DNA from: Candidatus Woesearchaeota archaeon
GTDB taxonomy: Archaea; Nanobdellota; Nanobdellia; Woesearchaeales; JAHWIC01
Reading direction: 5' to 3'
NCBI GenBank assembly: GCA_019322805.1
Contig: JAHWIC010000005.1
Span: 1 to 53,863 of the forward strand
DNA length: 53,863 nt
Shown here: positions 15,217-23,090 of the stretch, piece by piece
Numbering within the stretch: position 1 is the stretch's first letter
Layout: each line of letters begins with the position of its first letter
Translations under genes and position numbers: made by a program
The notes under the pieces: model-generated
What the model saw: the letters and a program-made list of their open reading frames with translations, nothing else
Database searches by the model: none
Told to the model about the DNA's origin: nothing

Positions 15217-15606
15217 ATGGAAGAAACAACCCAACCTGAACAGGCTACATCTGAAGAAGCTGTCCAGGCTGAAGAGAGCGCGCCTGCGCAGGGAAGTGCT
15301 CAAACTGCTGAAGGAACAATGACGCTTGGCGGTGGTATTGAATTAACTGGTTTTTCTGGGATTGAGAAGGCCCAACTTGTTGTTGTTAAGAAGATGGTAG
15401 GCAACTATGTAAAGGAGATATCTGAGAAAGCAAAGAAGTTTGAGAAGGTGGCTGTATCATTGACAAAAGAAGGGGATAACTTCAGCATACATGCAGAGCT
15501 TACAGATGAAGGGAACCAGATAACTGCAGATGCAGCAGAGAATAACCTATTCATGGCTCTAAACAAGGCTTTGCAGGAAGTAATTGACAAACAGGCTACT
15601 TCTTAG
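15217..15606 (+). CDS. Small acidic protein with disordered N-terminus
   Basis: 129 residues. The first 35 are Glu/Ala/Gln-rich and probably disordered. The rest (about 40-125) predicts a beta-alpha-beta-beta-beta-alpha order (IELTGF, long Lys-rich helix, VAVSLTK, FSIHAELT, QITADA, final helix), similar to small ribosome-hibernation or polyhydroxyalkanoate-granule-type folds; I cannot assign it. A strong Shine-Dalgarno and TATA box indicate good expression. It converges with the next gene, overlapping it by 11 bases at the 3' end. Confidence 0.65.
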   Translation: MEETTQPEQATSEEAVQAEESAPAQGSAQTAEGTMTLGGGIELTGFSGIEKAQLVVVKKMVGNYVKEISEKAKKFEKVAVSLTKEGDNFSIHAELTDEGNQITADAAENNLFMALNKALQEVIDKQATS

Positions 15607-15865
15607 CCTGCTCTTCCATCTTTAGCTTTAAGGTAGCCATCTGTACGAGTTTTAAAGCCTGAAGCTCTTTCTTTAGCTCCTCAACCTGATCCTTTAATTC
15701 AAAGATTAATTCGTAATTATGCTGTATATTGCCTACATTCTCCTCAGTTATAGCTGGAAGTCCTTTAAACTCAGAGAATTCCGATCGTATCTGCTTTATC
15801 CAAGCATCAACGTTTTCGACGAAGACCTTGATGTCTTCCTTTTCCTCTAATTTGAGGTTTATCAT
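15596..15865 (-). CDS. Short coiled-coil protein
   Basis: I use the ATG at 15865 (MINLKLEEKED...), giving 89 residues; the frame can be extended to 15919, but the extension runs through a promoter-like AT region with repeated TATAC motifs. Residues from about 45 onward form a heptad-rich coiled coil (ELIFELKDQVEELKKELQAL). Probably a small structural or adaptor protein; no family is recognised. Its 3' end overlaps the convergent gene by 11 bases. Confidence 0.55.
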   Translation of the reverse strand: MINLKLEEKEDIKVFVENVDAWIKQIRSEFSEFKGLPAITEENVGNIQHNYELIFELKDQVEELKKELQALKLVQMATLKLKMEEQAKK

Positions 15866-16007
15866 TTTGTTACTGTATACTGATATACAAAATTGTATAT
15901 TAGTATAGCTATAGCTCATATATAAATGTTTCTATTTATCTATATTGTAGAGAATATAGTTTGGAGAAGTGAAATCAATATATAGTCGAGAAATTCAAAC
16001 GTGCTAT

Positions 16008-16241
16008 ATGAAAGAGCTAATCCCAATTGGAATCTTTGTTATATTTATAGGCATGATCCTGGTTTTTATAGGAGCTTTAACAAGCATTGGAGAAAGCAAA
16101 GGAGAAACAAAAGCAGCTGTTGGCGGCTTTATCGGTTTTATTCCATTTGGATTTTGGTCTGATGAAAGAATGAAGCAGATTGTTATTGCGTTTATGGCTG
16201 TAATGATGTTCTTCCTGGTTTGGTGGTTTTTATCCCGCTAA
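16008..16241 (+). CDS. DUF131-type small membrane protein
   Basis: The ATG at 16008 (MKELIPIG...) gives 77 residues with two membrane helices (about 3-23 and 53-75) separated by KAAVGGFIGFIPFGFWSDE, the loop typical of the archaeal DUF131/TIGR00304 family. An in-frame ATG further upstream (15969) would add a polar tail with no support. The role of the family is unknown. The gene stands alone between convergent and divergent neighbours. Confidence 0.65.
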   Translation: MKELIPIGIFVIFIGMILVFIGALTSIGESKGETKAAVGGFIGFIPFGFWSDERMKQIVIAFMAVMMFFLVWWFLSR

Positions 16242-16265
16242 CAGGGATAATTAGGGGTATTAATA

Positions 16266-16334
16266 GAAAAATATTTAAAGAACTAGCCTCTAACTTTTAA
16301 TAAATTAATGATATTGAAGAAAAACTATGGAGGG
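16266..16334 (+). promoter_or_regulatory. TATA box and Shine-Dalgarno of the cupredoxin gene
   Basis: GAAAAATATTTAAAG (16266-16280) and GGAGGG (16329-16334) lie before the ATG at 16340. Confidence 0.5.
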
Positions 16335-16339
16335 ATAAA

Positions 16340-16741
16340 ATGAAAGTGAGCTATCTAGTTGTTCTGTTGGTTGCACTTCTATTGATTGGATGCGCTCCAG
16401 AAGCGCCTGCGCCAGAAGCAGGAGAAGGAGCACCAGCTGAGCCATCTGCACCAGCAGAAGGGGAAGAAGCAGCACCAGCTGAGCCAGAAGCAGCAAGTGA
16501 AGCTGCAGTTGACATAACAGCAAGTGCATTTGACCCGGAAGACGTAACCATCAAAGCAGGTGGGACTGTTACATGGACAAACGCAGACACACGAAAGCAC
16601 GTTATCGCTGGACCTAGAAGATTATTCAGCGAAACAGTAGCAGCTGGAGACACCTTTAGCTTTACGTTTGAAGAAGCTGGCGAGTATAAGATAACTGATG
16701 TACTTGCACCGATATTCTCCGGAACAGTTACAGTTGAATAA
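16340..16741 (+). CDS. Cupredoxin-like lipoprotein lacking most copper ligands
   Basis: 133 residues. A signal peptide ends in a lipobox (LLIGC, Cys18), then comes an Ala/Glu/Pro-rich linker (20-55) and a plastocyanin-like domain (58-133) with FDPEDVTIKAGGTVTWTN and FSFTFEEAGEY. One copper-type His (87, in RKHVI) remains. The usual C-terminal Cys, His and Met ligands are absent (KITDVLAPIFSGTVTVE). It is membrane-anchored outside the cell. It probably no longer binds copper as a type 1 site, so it may be a structural or different-metal variant. Confidence 0.8.
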   Translation: MKVSYLVVLLVALLLIGCAPEAPAPEAGEGAPAEPSAPAEGEEAAPAEPEAASEAAVDITASAFDPEDVTIKAGGTVTWTNADTRKHVIAGPRRLFSETVAAGDTFSFTFEEAGEYKITDVLAPIFSGTVTVE

Positions 16742-16819
16742 AGAATTTATTTTTTTATTTTCTTTTTCTTTAGAATTGTCAAAGAATTAGAATAAAAAAG
16801 AAAAAATAAAACCTAGAAC

Positions 16820-17053
16820 TTATCTTCTGCCACGTGCCATCTTAGCACATGAGATGTCTCCCTGTTTGTCAATAAAGTATAGGAATCCTGCCTGTTTCTT
16901 GATGCCAACCTTAGCAACGGTCTCAATCTTTCCTTTCTTCTTTTTTCCGCCGCCCCGGGCCATCTTTGCTCTGCCTACGTTACCGTTTTTGTCAACAAAA
17001 TACAGGTAACCTGCCTGTTTCTTAACACCGACCTTAGCTACTTTTTTTGCCAT
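16820..17053 (-). CDS. Small basic protein made of two copies of one motif
   Basis: 77 residues consisting of a duplicated unit: VAKVGVKKQAGYLYFVDKNG followed by AKMARG, and VAKVGIKKQAGFLYFIDKQG followed by AKMARG, joined by GGGKKKKGK. The short beta-hairpin-like unit with Lys/Arg ends suggests nucleic acid binding, perhaps an abundant chromatin or RNA-binding protein (inference). GGAGGT at 17064-17069 is a near-perfect Shine-Dalgarno. TATA-like CTTTATATAC at about 17145-17155 gives an unusually long 70-base leader, which could be regulatory. Confidence 0.75.
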   Translation of the reverse strand: MAKKVAKVGVKKQAGYLYFVDKNGNVGRAKMARGGGKKKKGKIETVAKVGIKKQAGFLYFIDKQGDISCAKMARGRR

Positions 17054-17224
17054 TTTAGTCGTACCTCCGTTTTTATTTTACACTAAAATAAGACCTTCCC
17101 CCAACGGTAGATGTCTTACTTATAGACGATAAAAAGTAAAGAAGTATATAAAGCTTTTGTTTTTTTAGACGGAAATCAATCATTTTGTCATCAATAAATT
17201 AATCATTTGGTTAAGAAAAGCATA

Positions 17225-17415
17225 GTTAAGAACAATAAAAGAATAATCAATAATTAACAAAAAATAAATCTGAAAATTCCTTTCACAACCACCATAAAGG
17301 AATTTTCATCTTATTCTGTTTCGTTAAGAAACAGAAGTAGATGAGTTTTGCTTTAAAGAAAGGAAGAAAGCAAAACTCAGAATTATTTTCTTTCTATTGA
17401 ATTTTTTTTAATTGA
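17225..17415. repeat. Cloverleaf-like dispersed repeat, copy 1
   Basis: An outer stem (ATAATCAATAATTA with TAATTGATTAT; AAATAAATCT with AGAATTATTT) encloses three hairpins: GAAAATTCC...GGAATTTTC, CTGTTTC-gttaa-GAAACAG, and GAGTTTTGCTTT...AAAGCAAAACTC. It lies immediately downstream of endonuclease Q. Copies 2 and 3 are at 22831 and 26810. Confidence 0.75.
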
Positions 17416-17420
17416 TTATT

Positions 17421-18692
17421 TTATTGATTAAGAAATTGATTCAAACCAGTTTGTTTCTGTTTTGGCTCTGGAATCTTCTCTTCTTTAACTGGTTTACCGC
17501 CAAGCAAAGGAGCTCCGTACTCACCGTCATAGCCTGGCTTGACCTTTATCTTCCCCTCTCTGCTGTCAATAATTGCCTTTGCAGTCTTTTCATCAACTGC
17601 CTTTTTCAGCTCCTCAAAAGGTGTTTCCAAGAGAATGTCCAGCTCTGATTTTCCATCCCTAACTAACTTGTGGAATTCAGCCCAAACAGCTTTTGTATAT
17701 GCTGCTTTGCCGATTAGACTGGAAATAATCTCTGACAAAGGAATTAATCGTTTGAAATCTTTTGCGCCTTTTGGCTTGAATCCTTCTTCTCTGTCAGCCA
17801 GGGCTTCTACTCTATGCTCAACCCCTATTGTTAACTGATTGCCGCAAACAGGGCAGATATTTTTGAGTTTTAATGACTCTTTCGGGCTTAAGCAAACCTT
17901 GCAGTTGCGGTGGCCGTCAAAATGGTATTTTCCATAAGCAGGATCAACCTCAATTGTCCCTAACAAGCCCTCTTTAGTTCTAAGAGCTTTAATCAGATTC
18001 TTGTAAGTCAATTCCTTCAGCTCAAACATCGTTGCTTCCCTGCCAATGCGCCAGGGCCAGAACGAATGACTATCAGAGCAGCTTACCAAAGCAAATCTAT
18101 CAAGTTTAGATAAACGCCAATTCATTGGAGGATCAGAACTAAGCCCTGTCTCTAAAGCAAAGATATTCTTTGTCTGCTCTTTGAAAGCTTCTTCTATATC
18201 ATCAAACCCGGACATTGAGCCAAATAGAGAGAACCAAGGTGTCCAGACATGTGCAGGAATCACCTCAATATCATCGCTTATCTTTTTCAATTCATAGGTC
18301 ATCTCATCACATGGAATCTTGAATATAGGCCTTCCATCATAATCAACTCTGCCGTGCTTCAGGAAATATTCAGTTACCTGCTTAACAACATCAAAGTCAG
18401 GAGCGAGTAAAACATTATGAACCCTTCTGCCTTTTCCACCCTGCGAGTATATAAGAGAAACCTCTGCCTGCAGAATAAAATTAAAGCCGTTCTTTGTTTT
18501 CAGGATTCCAGAGCCGTCCTCACTCAGGTTTGCTTTTAACTCTTTTATCCATTCAGGGTGTGTAAAATCACCGGTTCCCAAAAGATTGATGCCTTTTACC
18601 TTGGCCCATTTCTCTAAGTTGACTATGTCCAGCTGTTTGCTTGTAGCCCTTGAATATTTAGAATGCAGATGAAGATCAGCTGTAACTTTCAT
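17421..18692 (-). CDS. Endonuclease Q (PHP-domain DNA repair nuclease)
   Basis: 423 residues. The PHP domain starts at once (ADLHLHSKYSRATS, metal-binding histidines) and continues with GTGDFTHP, VIPAHVWTPWFSLFGS and SCSDSHSFWPWRIG. A zinc site follows (CKVC...CPVC, about 277-300), as in archaeal EndoQ. EndoQ cuts 5' of deaminated bases (uracil, hypoxanthine) and abasic sites. The tail QTGLNQFLNQ is a PIP box for PCNA. It starts inside the stop region of the thioredoxin-like gene (4-base overlap), so the two are cotranslated. Confidence 0.92.
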   Translation of the reverse strand: MKVTADLHLHSKYSRATSKQLDIVNLEKWAKVKGINLLGTGDFTHPEWIKELKANLSEDGSGILKTKNGFNFILQAEVSLIYSQGGKGRRVHNVLLAPDFDVVKQVTEYFLKHGRVDYDGRPIFKIPCDEMTYELKKISDDIEVIPAHVWTPWFSLFGSMSGFDDIEEAFKEQTKNIFALETGLSSDPPMNWRLSKLDRFALVSCSDSHSFWPWRIGREATMFELKELTYKNLIKALRTKEGLLGTIEVDPAYGKYHFDGHRNCKVCLSPKESLKLKNICPVCGNQLTIGVEHRVEALADREEGFKPKGAKDFKRLIPLSEIISSLIGKAAYTKAVWAEFHKLVRDGKSELDILLETPFEELKKAVDEKTAKAIIDSREGKIKVKPGYDGEYGAPLLGGKPVKEEKIPEPKQKQTGLNQFLNQ

Positions 18693-19021
18693 TTTTTGAT
18701 GACCAGAATATCGTCAATCTTCGCATTAAGCGCATATTCTGAATAAGAGCCGAGAATCCTGTCTACCTCTTCACCCTTCTTAAAGAATATTATTGAAGGA
18801 ATATCAGTGTCAACATTAATGTATTTAGCAGCAAGCGCAGCATATCTCTCTGCATCAAGCCTTGCAAACTTCATCTTGCCGGAATACTTCCGGGATACAG
18901 CCTCAATAACAGGCGCAAGCTCTATGCACGGGCCTGAATAACCTACATAGAACTCAACAGCAACAGGCAGTTTGCTATTCAAAACCTCTTTTTGAAAGTT
19001 TTCTGGAGTCAGCTCTATCAT
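18689..19021 (-). CDS. Thioredoxin-like protein with a single active-site cysteine
   Basis: 110 residues with thioredoxin fold signatures (VAVEFYVGYSGPCIELAPV, DIPSIIFFKKGEEVD). The usual WCGPC is YSGPC (28-32), so the first, nucleophilic Cys is Ser29 and only Cys32 remains. It cannot do normal dithiol exchange and may act as a monothiol or chaperone-type thioredoxin. It sits in an operon-like minus-strand row: Nfn-type subunits, this gene, then endonuclease Q. Confidence 0.8.
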   Translation of the reverse strand: MIELTPENFQKEVLNSKLPVAVEFYVGYSGPCIELAPVIEAVSRKYSGKMKFARLDAERYAALAAKYINVDTDIPSIIFFKKGEEVDRILGSYSEYALNAKIDDILVIKK

Positions 19022-19022
19022 T

Positions 19023-20396
19023 TTATGGATTAGTCCTTTTTTCCTTTAAATAAATACCTATGCTTTGCGCTGCTTTCTTGCCTTCGCCCATTGCCCTTAT
19101 GACTGTTGCCGAGCCTGAGATTGCGTCGCCGCCTGCAAAAACTCCGGGTTTGGTTGTTGCCATATTCCCATCCACCATAATGCAGCATTTCCTTCCTGTT
19201 TCAATATCCTTAAGGGTTTTTACCAGTAAAGGGTTCGGCCCCTGGCCTATTGCAATTACAACCTGGTCGCACTTAATCACAAACTCCGAGCCTTCTATCG
19301 GAACCGGCCTTTTTCTCCCGGACTCGTCTTCCTCTCCCAAGCGCATCTGTATGCATTCTATTCCCTCAACCCTCCCTTCTCCAATAATCTTTGTAGGGCA
19401 TGTAAGCATCATAAACTCTATTCCCTCCTCCTTGGCATGCTTTATCTCTTCATTCCTTGCAGGCATCTCATTTATTGTTCTTCTGTATACAATTGTTACA
19501 TCACTGCCAAGCCTTTTTGCTGTTCTGGCAGAATCCATAGCAACATTTCCGCCGCCGACAACAATTGATTTTTCAGCTGCTTTGATTGGAGTTGTATATT
19601 CCGGAAATTTCCCTGCCTTCATCAGGTTAACCCTGGTAAGGAATTCATTTGCAGAATAAACACCATTCAGGTTTTCTCCTTCTATTCCCATAAAGTACGG
19701 CAGCCCGGCACCAGATGCAATGAACACTGCATCAAATCTCTTTAACAATTCATCAATAGTGTATAATCTTCCGATAACCTTGTTCAGCTCTATCTTTACT
19801 CCAAGCTTTTTTATGTGCTCTATTTCACCATTAACAATGTCCTTTGGCATCCTGAAGTCAGGTATCCCATAGGTCAGGACACCGCCTGGCTTGTGCAGTG
19901 ACTCAAATATTGTTGCTCTGTATCCCATTAATGCCAGGTCTGCAGCACAGGTCAAGCCTGCAGGTCCTGAGCCGACAATTGCTATTTTTTTATCAAGTTT
20001 CTTTACCCTTGGAACCTCTCTTTTTTCCTCATGGTCAGCTGCAAAACGCTCCAGGTTGCCGATTGCAACCGGCTTGTCCTTTATTCCCAGGATGCATTTT
20101 GCTTCACACTGCTCCTCCTGGGGGCATACCCTTCCGCAAACACCAGGCAGGTTATTTGTCTTTTTTATGACCTCTATTGCGCGTTGGAAGCGGCCTTTCT
20201 TTACATGATTGATAAACCGGGGGATATCTATATTTACAGGACAGCCTTCCACACATTGGGGCTTTTTGCACTGCAGGCATCTTGCAGCTTCCATAATTGC
20301 CTGCTCTTCAGTATAGCCTAGGTTAACCTCATCAAAATTCCTGTTTCTCTTATCAGGCTCCTGCTCACGCATTGGTGTCCTTGCTATTTTTTGCAT
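19023..20396 (-). CDS. NfnB/SudA/GltD-type flavoprotein subunit (NADPH-ferredoxin oxidoreductase)
   Basis: About 457 residues from the ATG at 20396, preceded by GGAAGGTGA (an in-frame GTG lies at 20408). The N-terminal domain binds two 4Fe-4S clusters (CLQCKKPQCVEGCPVNIDIP, then CGRVCPQEEQCEAKC). FAD- and NADPH-binding Rossmann folds follow (IVGSGPAGLTCAADLA, VVGGGNVAMDSARTA) and a C-terminal GDAISGSATVI. Together with the next upstream gene it forms the NfnAB / sulfide dehydrogenase SudAB pair that moves electrons between NADH, ferredoxin and NADPH. A stand-alone glutamate synthase role is less likely because no large subunit is nearby. Confidence 0.9.
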   Translation of the reverse strand: MQKIARTPMREQEPDKRNRNFDEVNLGYTEEQAIMEAARCLQCKKPQCVEGCPVNIDIPRFINHVKKGRFQRAIEVIKKTNNLPGVCGRVCPQEEQCEAKCILGIKDKPVAIGNLERFAADHEEKREVPRVKKLDKKIAIVGSGPAGLTCAADLALMGYRATIFESLHKPGGVLTYGIPDFRMPKDIVNGEIEHIKKLGVKIELNKVIGRLYTIDELLKRFDAVFIASGAGLPYFMGIEGENLNGVYSANEFLTRVNLMKAGKFPEYTTPIKAAEKSIVVGGGNVAMDSARTAKRLGSDVTIVYRRTINEMPARNEEIKHAKEEGIEFMMLTCPTKIIGEGRVEGIECIQMRLGEEDESGRKRPVPIEGSEFVIKCDQVVIAIGQGPNPLLVKTLKDIETGRKCCIMVDGNMATTKPGVFAGGDAISGSATVIRAMGEGKKAAQSIGIYLKEKRTNP

Positions 20397-20534
20397 GTCA
20401 AAAATCACCTTCCATCAGGCTTATAATGTTATGATAATCTATATTTAAGTGGTTTTTGATACTCAAAATTGCACAAACATGGATTTTTGAGCACACAAAA
20501 TTGCAACAGCATGTTACACCCATAGTTAAACCTC

Positions 20535-21353
20535 TCATTTTTGACGAGTGCAATTTTGTTGTTTGCAGACCTCTTCTTCATTAAGGTACAATTTGTTTCT
20601 GTTAAGCAGCTCATCCCAGTCAACCTCATGGCCGTTAAACTCCGGGCCGTCAACACATGCAAATTTGACTCTGCCGTCAATAACAACCCTGCAGGAGCCG
20701 CACATGCCTACGCCGTCAACCATTATTGGGTTGAGGCTTACAGCTGTTTTTATCCTGTCCTTTGTTAATTTAGAAATAAACCTCATCATTATTGTTGGCC
20801 CTATTGCCACAACATAATCTATGTGCTCCTTTTCCATCAGGTCCTTTAAGGCATTTGTGACAAAGCCTTTCTTTCCTTTGCTGCCGTCGTCGGTGCATAT
20901 AATAAGTCTGTTGCTGACCTTCTTAAGCCTGTCCTCCCAGAATAAAAGCTTCTTTGTTTTAGTTCCGAATATTATTGTGACCTGGTTCTTTGCTTTTTTC
21001 ATTTCTCTCGCAACTGGATAGACCTCTGCAGCACCAACACCGCCTCCAACCAGGCAGACATGGCCAAATTCCTGTATGCGTGCAGGATTCCCCAACGGGC
21101 CTGTAAAGTCAGGGATAGCGTTGCCCTTCCTAAGCTTAGCCAGGTCATTGGTCGTTCTTCCAACTGCCTGGAATATGATTGTAACTGCCTTTTTGCCTGC
21201 ATCAACTATTGTAAGGGGTATCCTCTCTGCATTCTCATCTATCCTTAGAATAACGAACTGGCCAGCCCTGGCTTTCTTTGCAATATCAGGAGCTTCTATC
21301 TCCATCAGATAGATGTTTTCAGCCAGTTTTTCCTTTTTCAATATTTGGTGCAT
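20535..21353 (-). CDS. NfnA/SudB-type FAD/NAD subunit with 2Fe-2S cluster
   Basis: 272 residues: ferredoxin-reductase FAD domain (GQFVILRIDE, RIPLTIVD), NAD-binding part (CLVGGGVGAAEVYPVAREM) and a C-terminal 2Fe-2S segment (GVGMCGSCRVVIDG, KFACVDGPEF). In the Pyrococcus SudB family this cluster has three Cys and one Asp ligand. It partners the GltD-like subunit 140 bases downstream. A good Shine-Dalgarno (AAAGGAGA) lies before the ATG, inside the 3' end of the NYN gene (35-base overlap). Confidence 0.9.
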   Translation of the reverse strand: MHQILKKEKLAENIYLMEIEAPDIAKKARAGQFVILRIDENAERIPLTIVDAGKKAVTIIFQAVGRTTNDLAKLRKGNAIPDFTGPLGNPARIQEFGHVCLVGGGVGAAEVYPVAREMKKAKNQVTIIFGTKTKKLLFWEDRLKKVSNRLIICTDDGSKGKKGFVTNALKDLMEKEHIDYVVAIGPTIMMRFISKLTKDRIKTAVSLNPIMVDGVGMCGSCRVVIDGRVKFACVDGPEFNGHEVDWDELLNRNKLYLNEEEVCKQQNCTRQK

Positions 21354-21870
21354 GTTGTATTCTCCTTTGAGGTATTAAGAATCTTCTTGGGTTTTTGTCT
21401 AAATCTGTAAATTCATCAGCAGTATCCTTTAGTTTTGAAGATGATGATTTTCCAAATGCAATTACCTCAACCCTGCAGCCCATTGCTCTCTTCAGGTGCT
21501 GCACCAGGTCCATAAAGTCGCCATCACCACTTATCAGGATTGCGGTATCAAGTTTCGGCGATAATTCAATCATGTCCATTGCAATGCCGATATCCCAGTC
21601 GCCTTTTTTCATGCCGCCTATGAAGGTCTGCAGGTCTTTTGACTTGACCTCATAGCCGATGTTCTTTAATGCGTCAAAGAAATTCTTCTCATCCTTTACA
21701 TCTGCCTTTATAACATAAGCAATTGCCCTTATCAGTGTTCTTCCGCAGACTGCTTCTGTCAGTAATGCCTTAAAATTAACCTTGGATTTGTACAGATTCC
21801 TTGCAGAATAATACATATTCTGCACATCTACAAAAATTCCAACTCTCTGATGTTTTGGTTTGTTTGTCAT
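21319..21870 (-). CDS. NYN-domain (LabA/DUF88) putative ribonuclease
   Basis: 183 residues of a PIN-like NYN domain: VGIFVDVQNMYYSARN (first catalytic Asp), KKGDWDIGIAMDMIEL and ILISGDGDFMDLVQHL (further acidic residues). NYN proteins are predicted or shown to cleave RNA using a metal site. The 3' end overlaps the NfnA-like gene by 35 bases, so it is cotranscribed with redox genes. Its start is 14 bases from the end of trxB, continuing the same operon. Confidence 0.85.
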   Translation of the reverse strand: MTNKPKHQRVGIFVDVQNMYYSARNLYKSKVNFKALLTEAVCGRTLIRAIAYVIKADVKDEKNFFDALKNIGYEVKSKDLQTFIGGMKKGDWDIGIAMDMIELSPKLDTAILISGDGDFMDLVQHLKRAMGCRVEVIAFGKSSSSKLKDTADEFTDLDKNPRRFLIPQRRIQHAPNIEKGKTG

Positions 21871-21884
21871 TTTTTAGTACCTTC

Positions 21885-22778
21885 CTACCTTAGATATTCA
21901 TATGCAGCTGTTGCAGCTAAAACACCTTCTGCTGCCGATGTAATGATCTGCCTTATCCTATTACAGCTGCCGACTGTTACATCACCAGCTGCAAAAACTC
22001 CTTTTACACTGGTTTTTTGGTTGCACTCAACTATTATATAACCCTTGTCATCCAGCTTAATTCCCAAATCTTTTAAAAACCTTGTTGATGGCGTGCTTCC
22101 AACCTCTACGAATAAGCCGTCAACCTCCAGCTCCTTTTTGTTGTCCAGAACAACCTTCTTAACCATATTCTCCCCTACAATCTCCTTAACATTTACTTTG
22201 TATATAACCTCTATCTTCCTGTTTTTCTCAACCTTTTCTGCTATTATTGGCTCTGCTCTTAGTTTGTCCCTCCTGTATATTATGTAAACCTTTGCTGCAT
22301 GCTCTGCCAATAACAAGGCTGATTTTGCTGCAGAGTTTGCGCCTCCCACAACGCCAACAACCTTGCTGCTGAAGAGAGGAGCATCGCATGTTGCGCAATA
22401 GCTGACGCCTTTTCCCGTGTAATCTGCTTCTCCTTTGACATTTAATCTGTTTTTTTCCCTGCCTAAAGCAAGGATTACTGTTTTTGATTTATACCCTTTG
22501 TTTTTTGTTTTTACAGCAAAATCCTTTCCTTTTTTAGCTATACCCTTCACCTCCTCCTCAATAATCTTGATGCCAAGGCCTTTAACCTGCTTTTCAAATT
22601 TGGCTATCAGCTCCATTCCTGAGATACTCTCAAAGCCAGGATAATTCTCAACCCATGGCGCGTCCAAAGCAGCACCGCCAGGCTTAGAAATCAATAAAGT
22701 GTCAAGCTTATATCTTGCAGCATAGAGCCCGGCAGCTAATCCAGCTGCACCGCCCCCCACTATGATTAGATCTAGCAT
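21885..22778 (-). CDS. trxB: Thioredoxin reductase
   Basis: 297 residues from the ATG at 22778. I reject the longer frame to 22895 because its extra hydrophobic 39 residues come from the intergenic repeat and TATA box CTTTATAAAC lies at 22814-22824. FAD fold LIIVGGGAAGLAAGLYAARY starts the protein, the redox pair is CATC (in SYCATCDAP), NADPH fold VVGVVGGANSAAKSALL, and GVFAAGDVT closes the FAD site. It reduces thioredoxin using NADPH. The only thioredoxin-like protein nearby is monothiol, so its real partner is probably elsewhere. Confidence 0.9.
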   Translation of the reverse strand: MLDLIIVGGGAAGLAAGLYAARYKLDTLLISKPGGAALDAPWVENYPGFESISGMELIAKFEKQVKGLGIKIIEEEVKGIAKKGKDFAVKTKNKGYKSKTVILALGREKNRLNVKGEADYTGKGVSYCATCDAPLFSSKVVGVVGGANSAAKSALLLAEHAAKVYIIYRRDKLRAEPIIAEKVEKNRKIEVIYKVNVKEIVGENMVKKVVLDNKKELEVDGLFVEVGSTPSTRFLKDLGIKLDDKGYIIVECNQKTSVKGVFAAGDVTVGSCNRIRQIITSAAEGVLAATAAYEYLR

Positions 22779-22830
22779 TTTTTCTCTTTTTTTGGATTTG
22801 AGGATTAGTAAATAGTTTATAAAGATTGTT

Positions 22831-23015
22831 GTTAAGAACAATAAAAAAATAATCAATAAATAATAAAAAAAATTAAATCTGAAAATTCCTTTCACAACTA
22901 CGCTCAGGGAATTTTCATCTGCTTATGGTTCTTAAGAAACAGGAGCAGATGATTTTTGCTTTCTGGGAGCAATAAAGCAAAAATCGGATTTATTTTTGTT
23001 TTTATTGATTTTTCC
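22831..23015. repeat. Cloverleaf-like dispersed repeat, copy 2
   Basis: The hairpins are GAAAATTCC (22881-22889) with GGAATTTTC (22908-22916), GTTTCTTAAGAAAC-like with ATCTGC...GCAGAT, and GATTTTTGCTTT...AAAGCAAAAATC. They are enclosed by AATAATCAATAAA...TTTTTATTGATT. It lies between the divergent promoters of trxB and polB. Confidence 0.8.
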
Positions 23016-23053
23016 AAATTGATTTATTTTCAATATAGAAAACAATTATTAAG

Positions 23054-23069
23054 ACAATATTTATATACG
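23054..23069 (+). promoter_or_regulatory. TATA-box promoter of polB
   Basis: ACAATATTTATATACG lies about 25 bases before the ATG at 23091, indicating a leaderless transcript and fixing the start. Confidence 0.6.
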
Positions 23070-23090
23070 TTTCAGCGCTACTTCCAGTCG

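Noticed and set aside
20429..20686. 85-codon minus-strand frame
   Set aside because: It is mostly in the wrong frame over the iron-sulfur end of the NfnA-like gene and then enters intergenic sequence.
19023..21353. Glutamate synthase small subunit
   Set aside because: The large GltB subunit is absent and the adjacent 2Fe-2S flavoprotein makes an Nfn/Sud-type oxidoreductase the better reading.
22779..22895. Hydrophobic N-terminal extension of thioredoxin reductase
   Set aside because: It is read from the cloverleaf repeat and would pass over the TATA box; the FAD fold starts right at the ATG at 22778.
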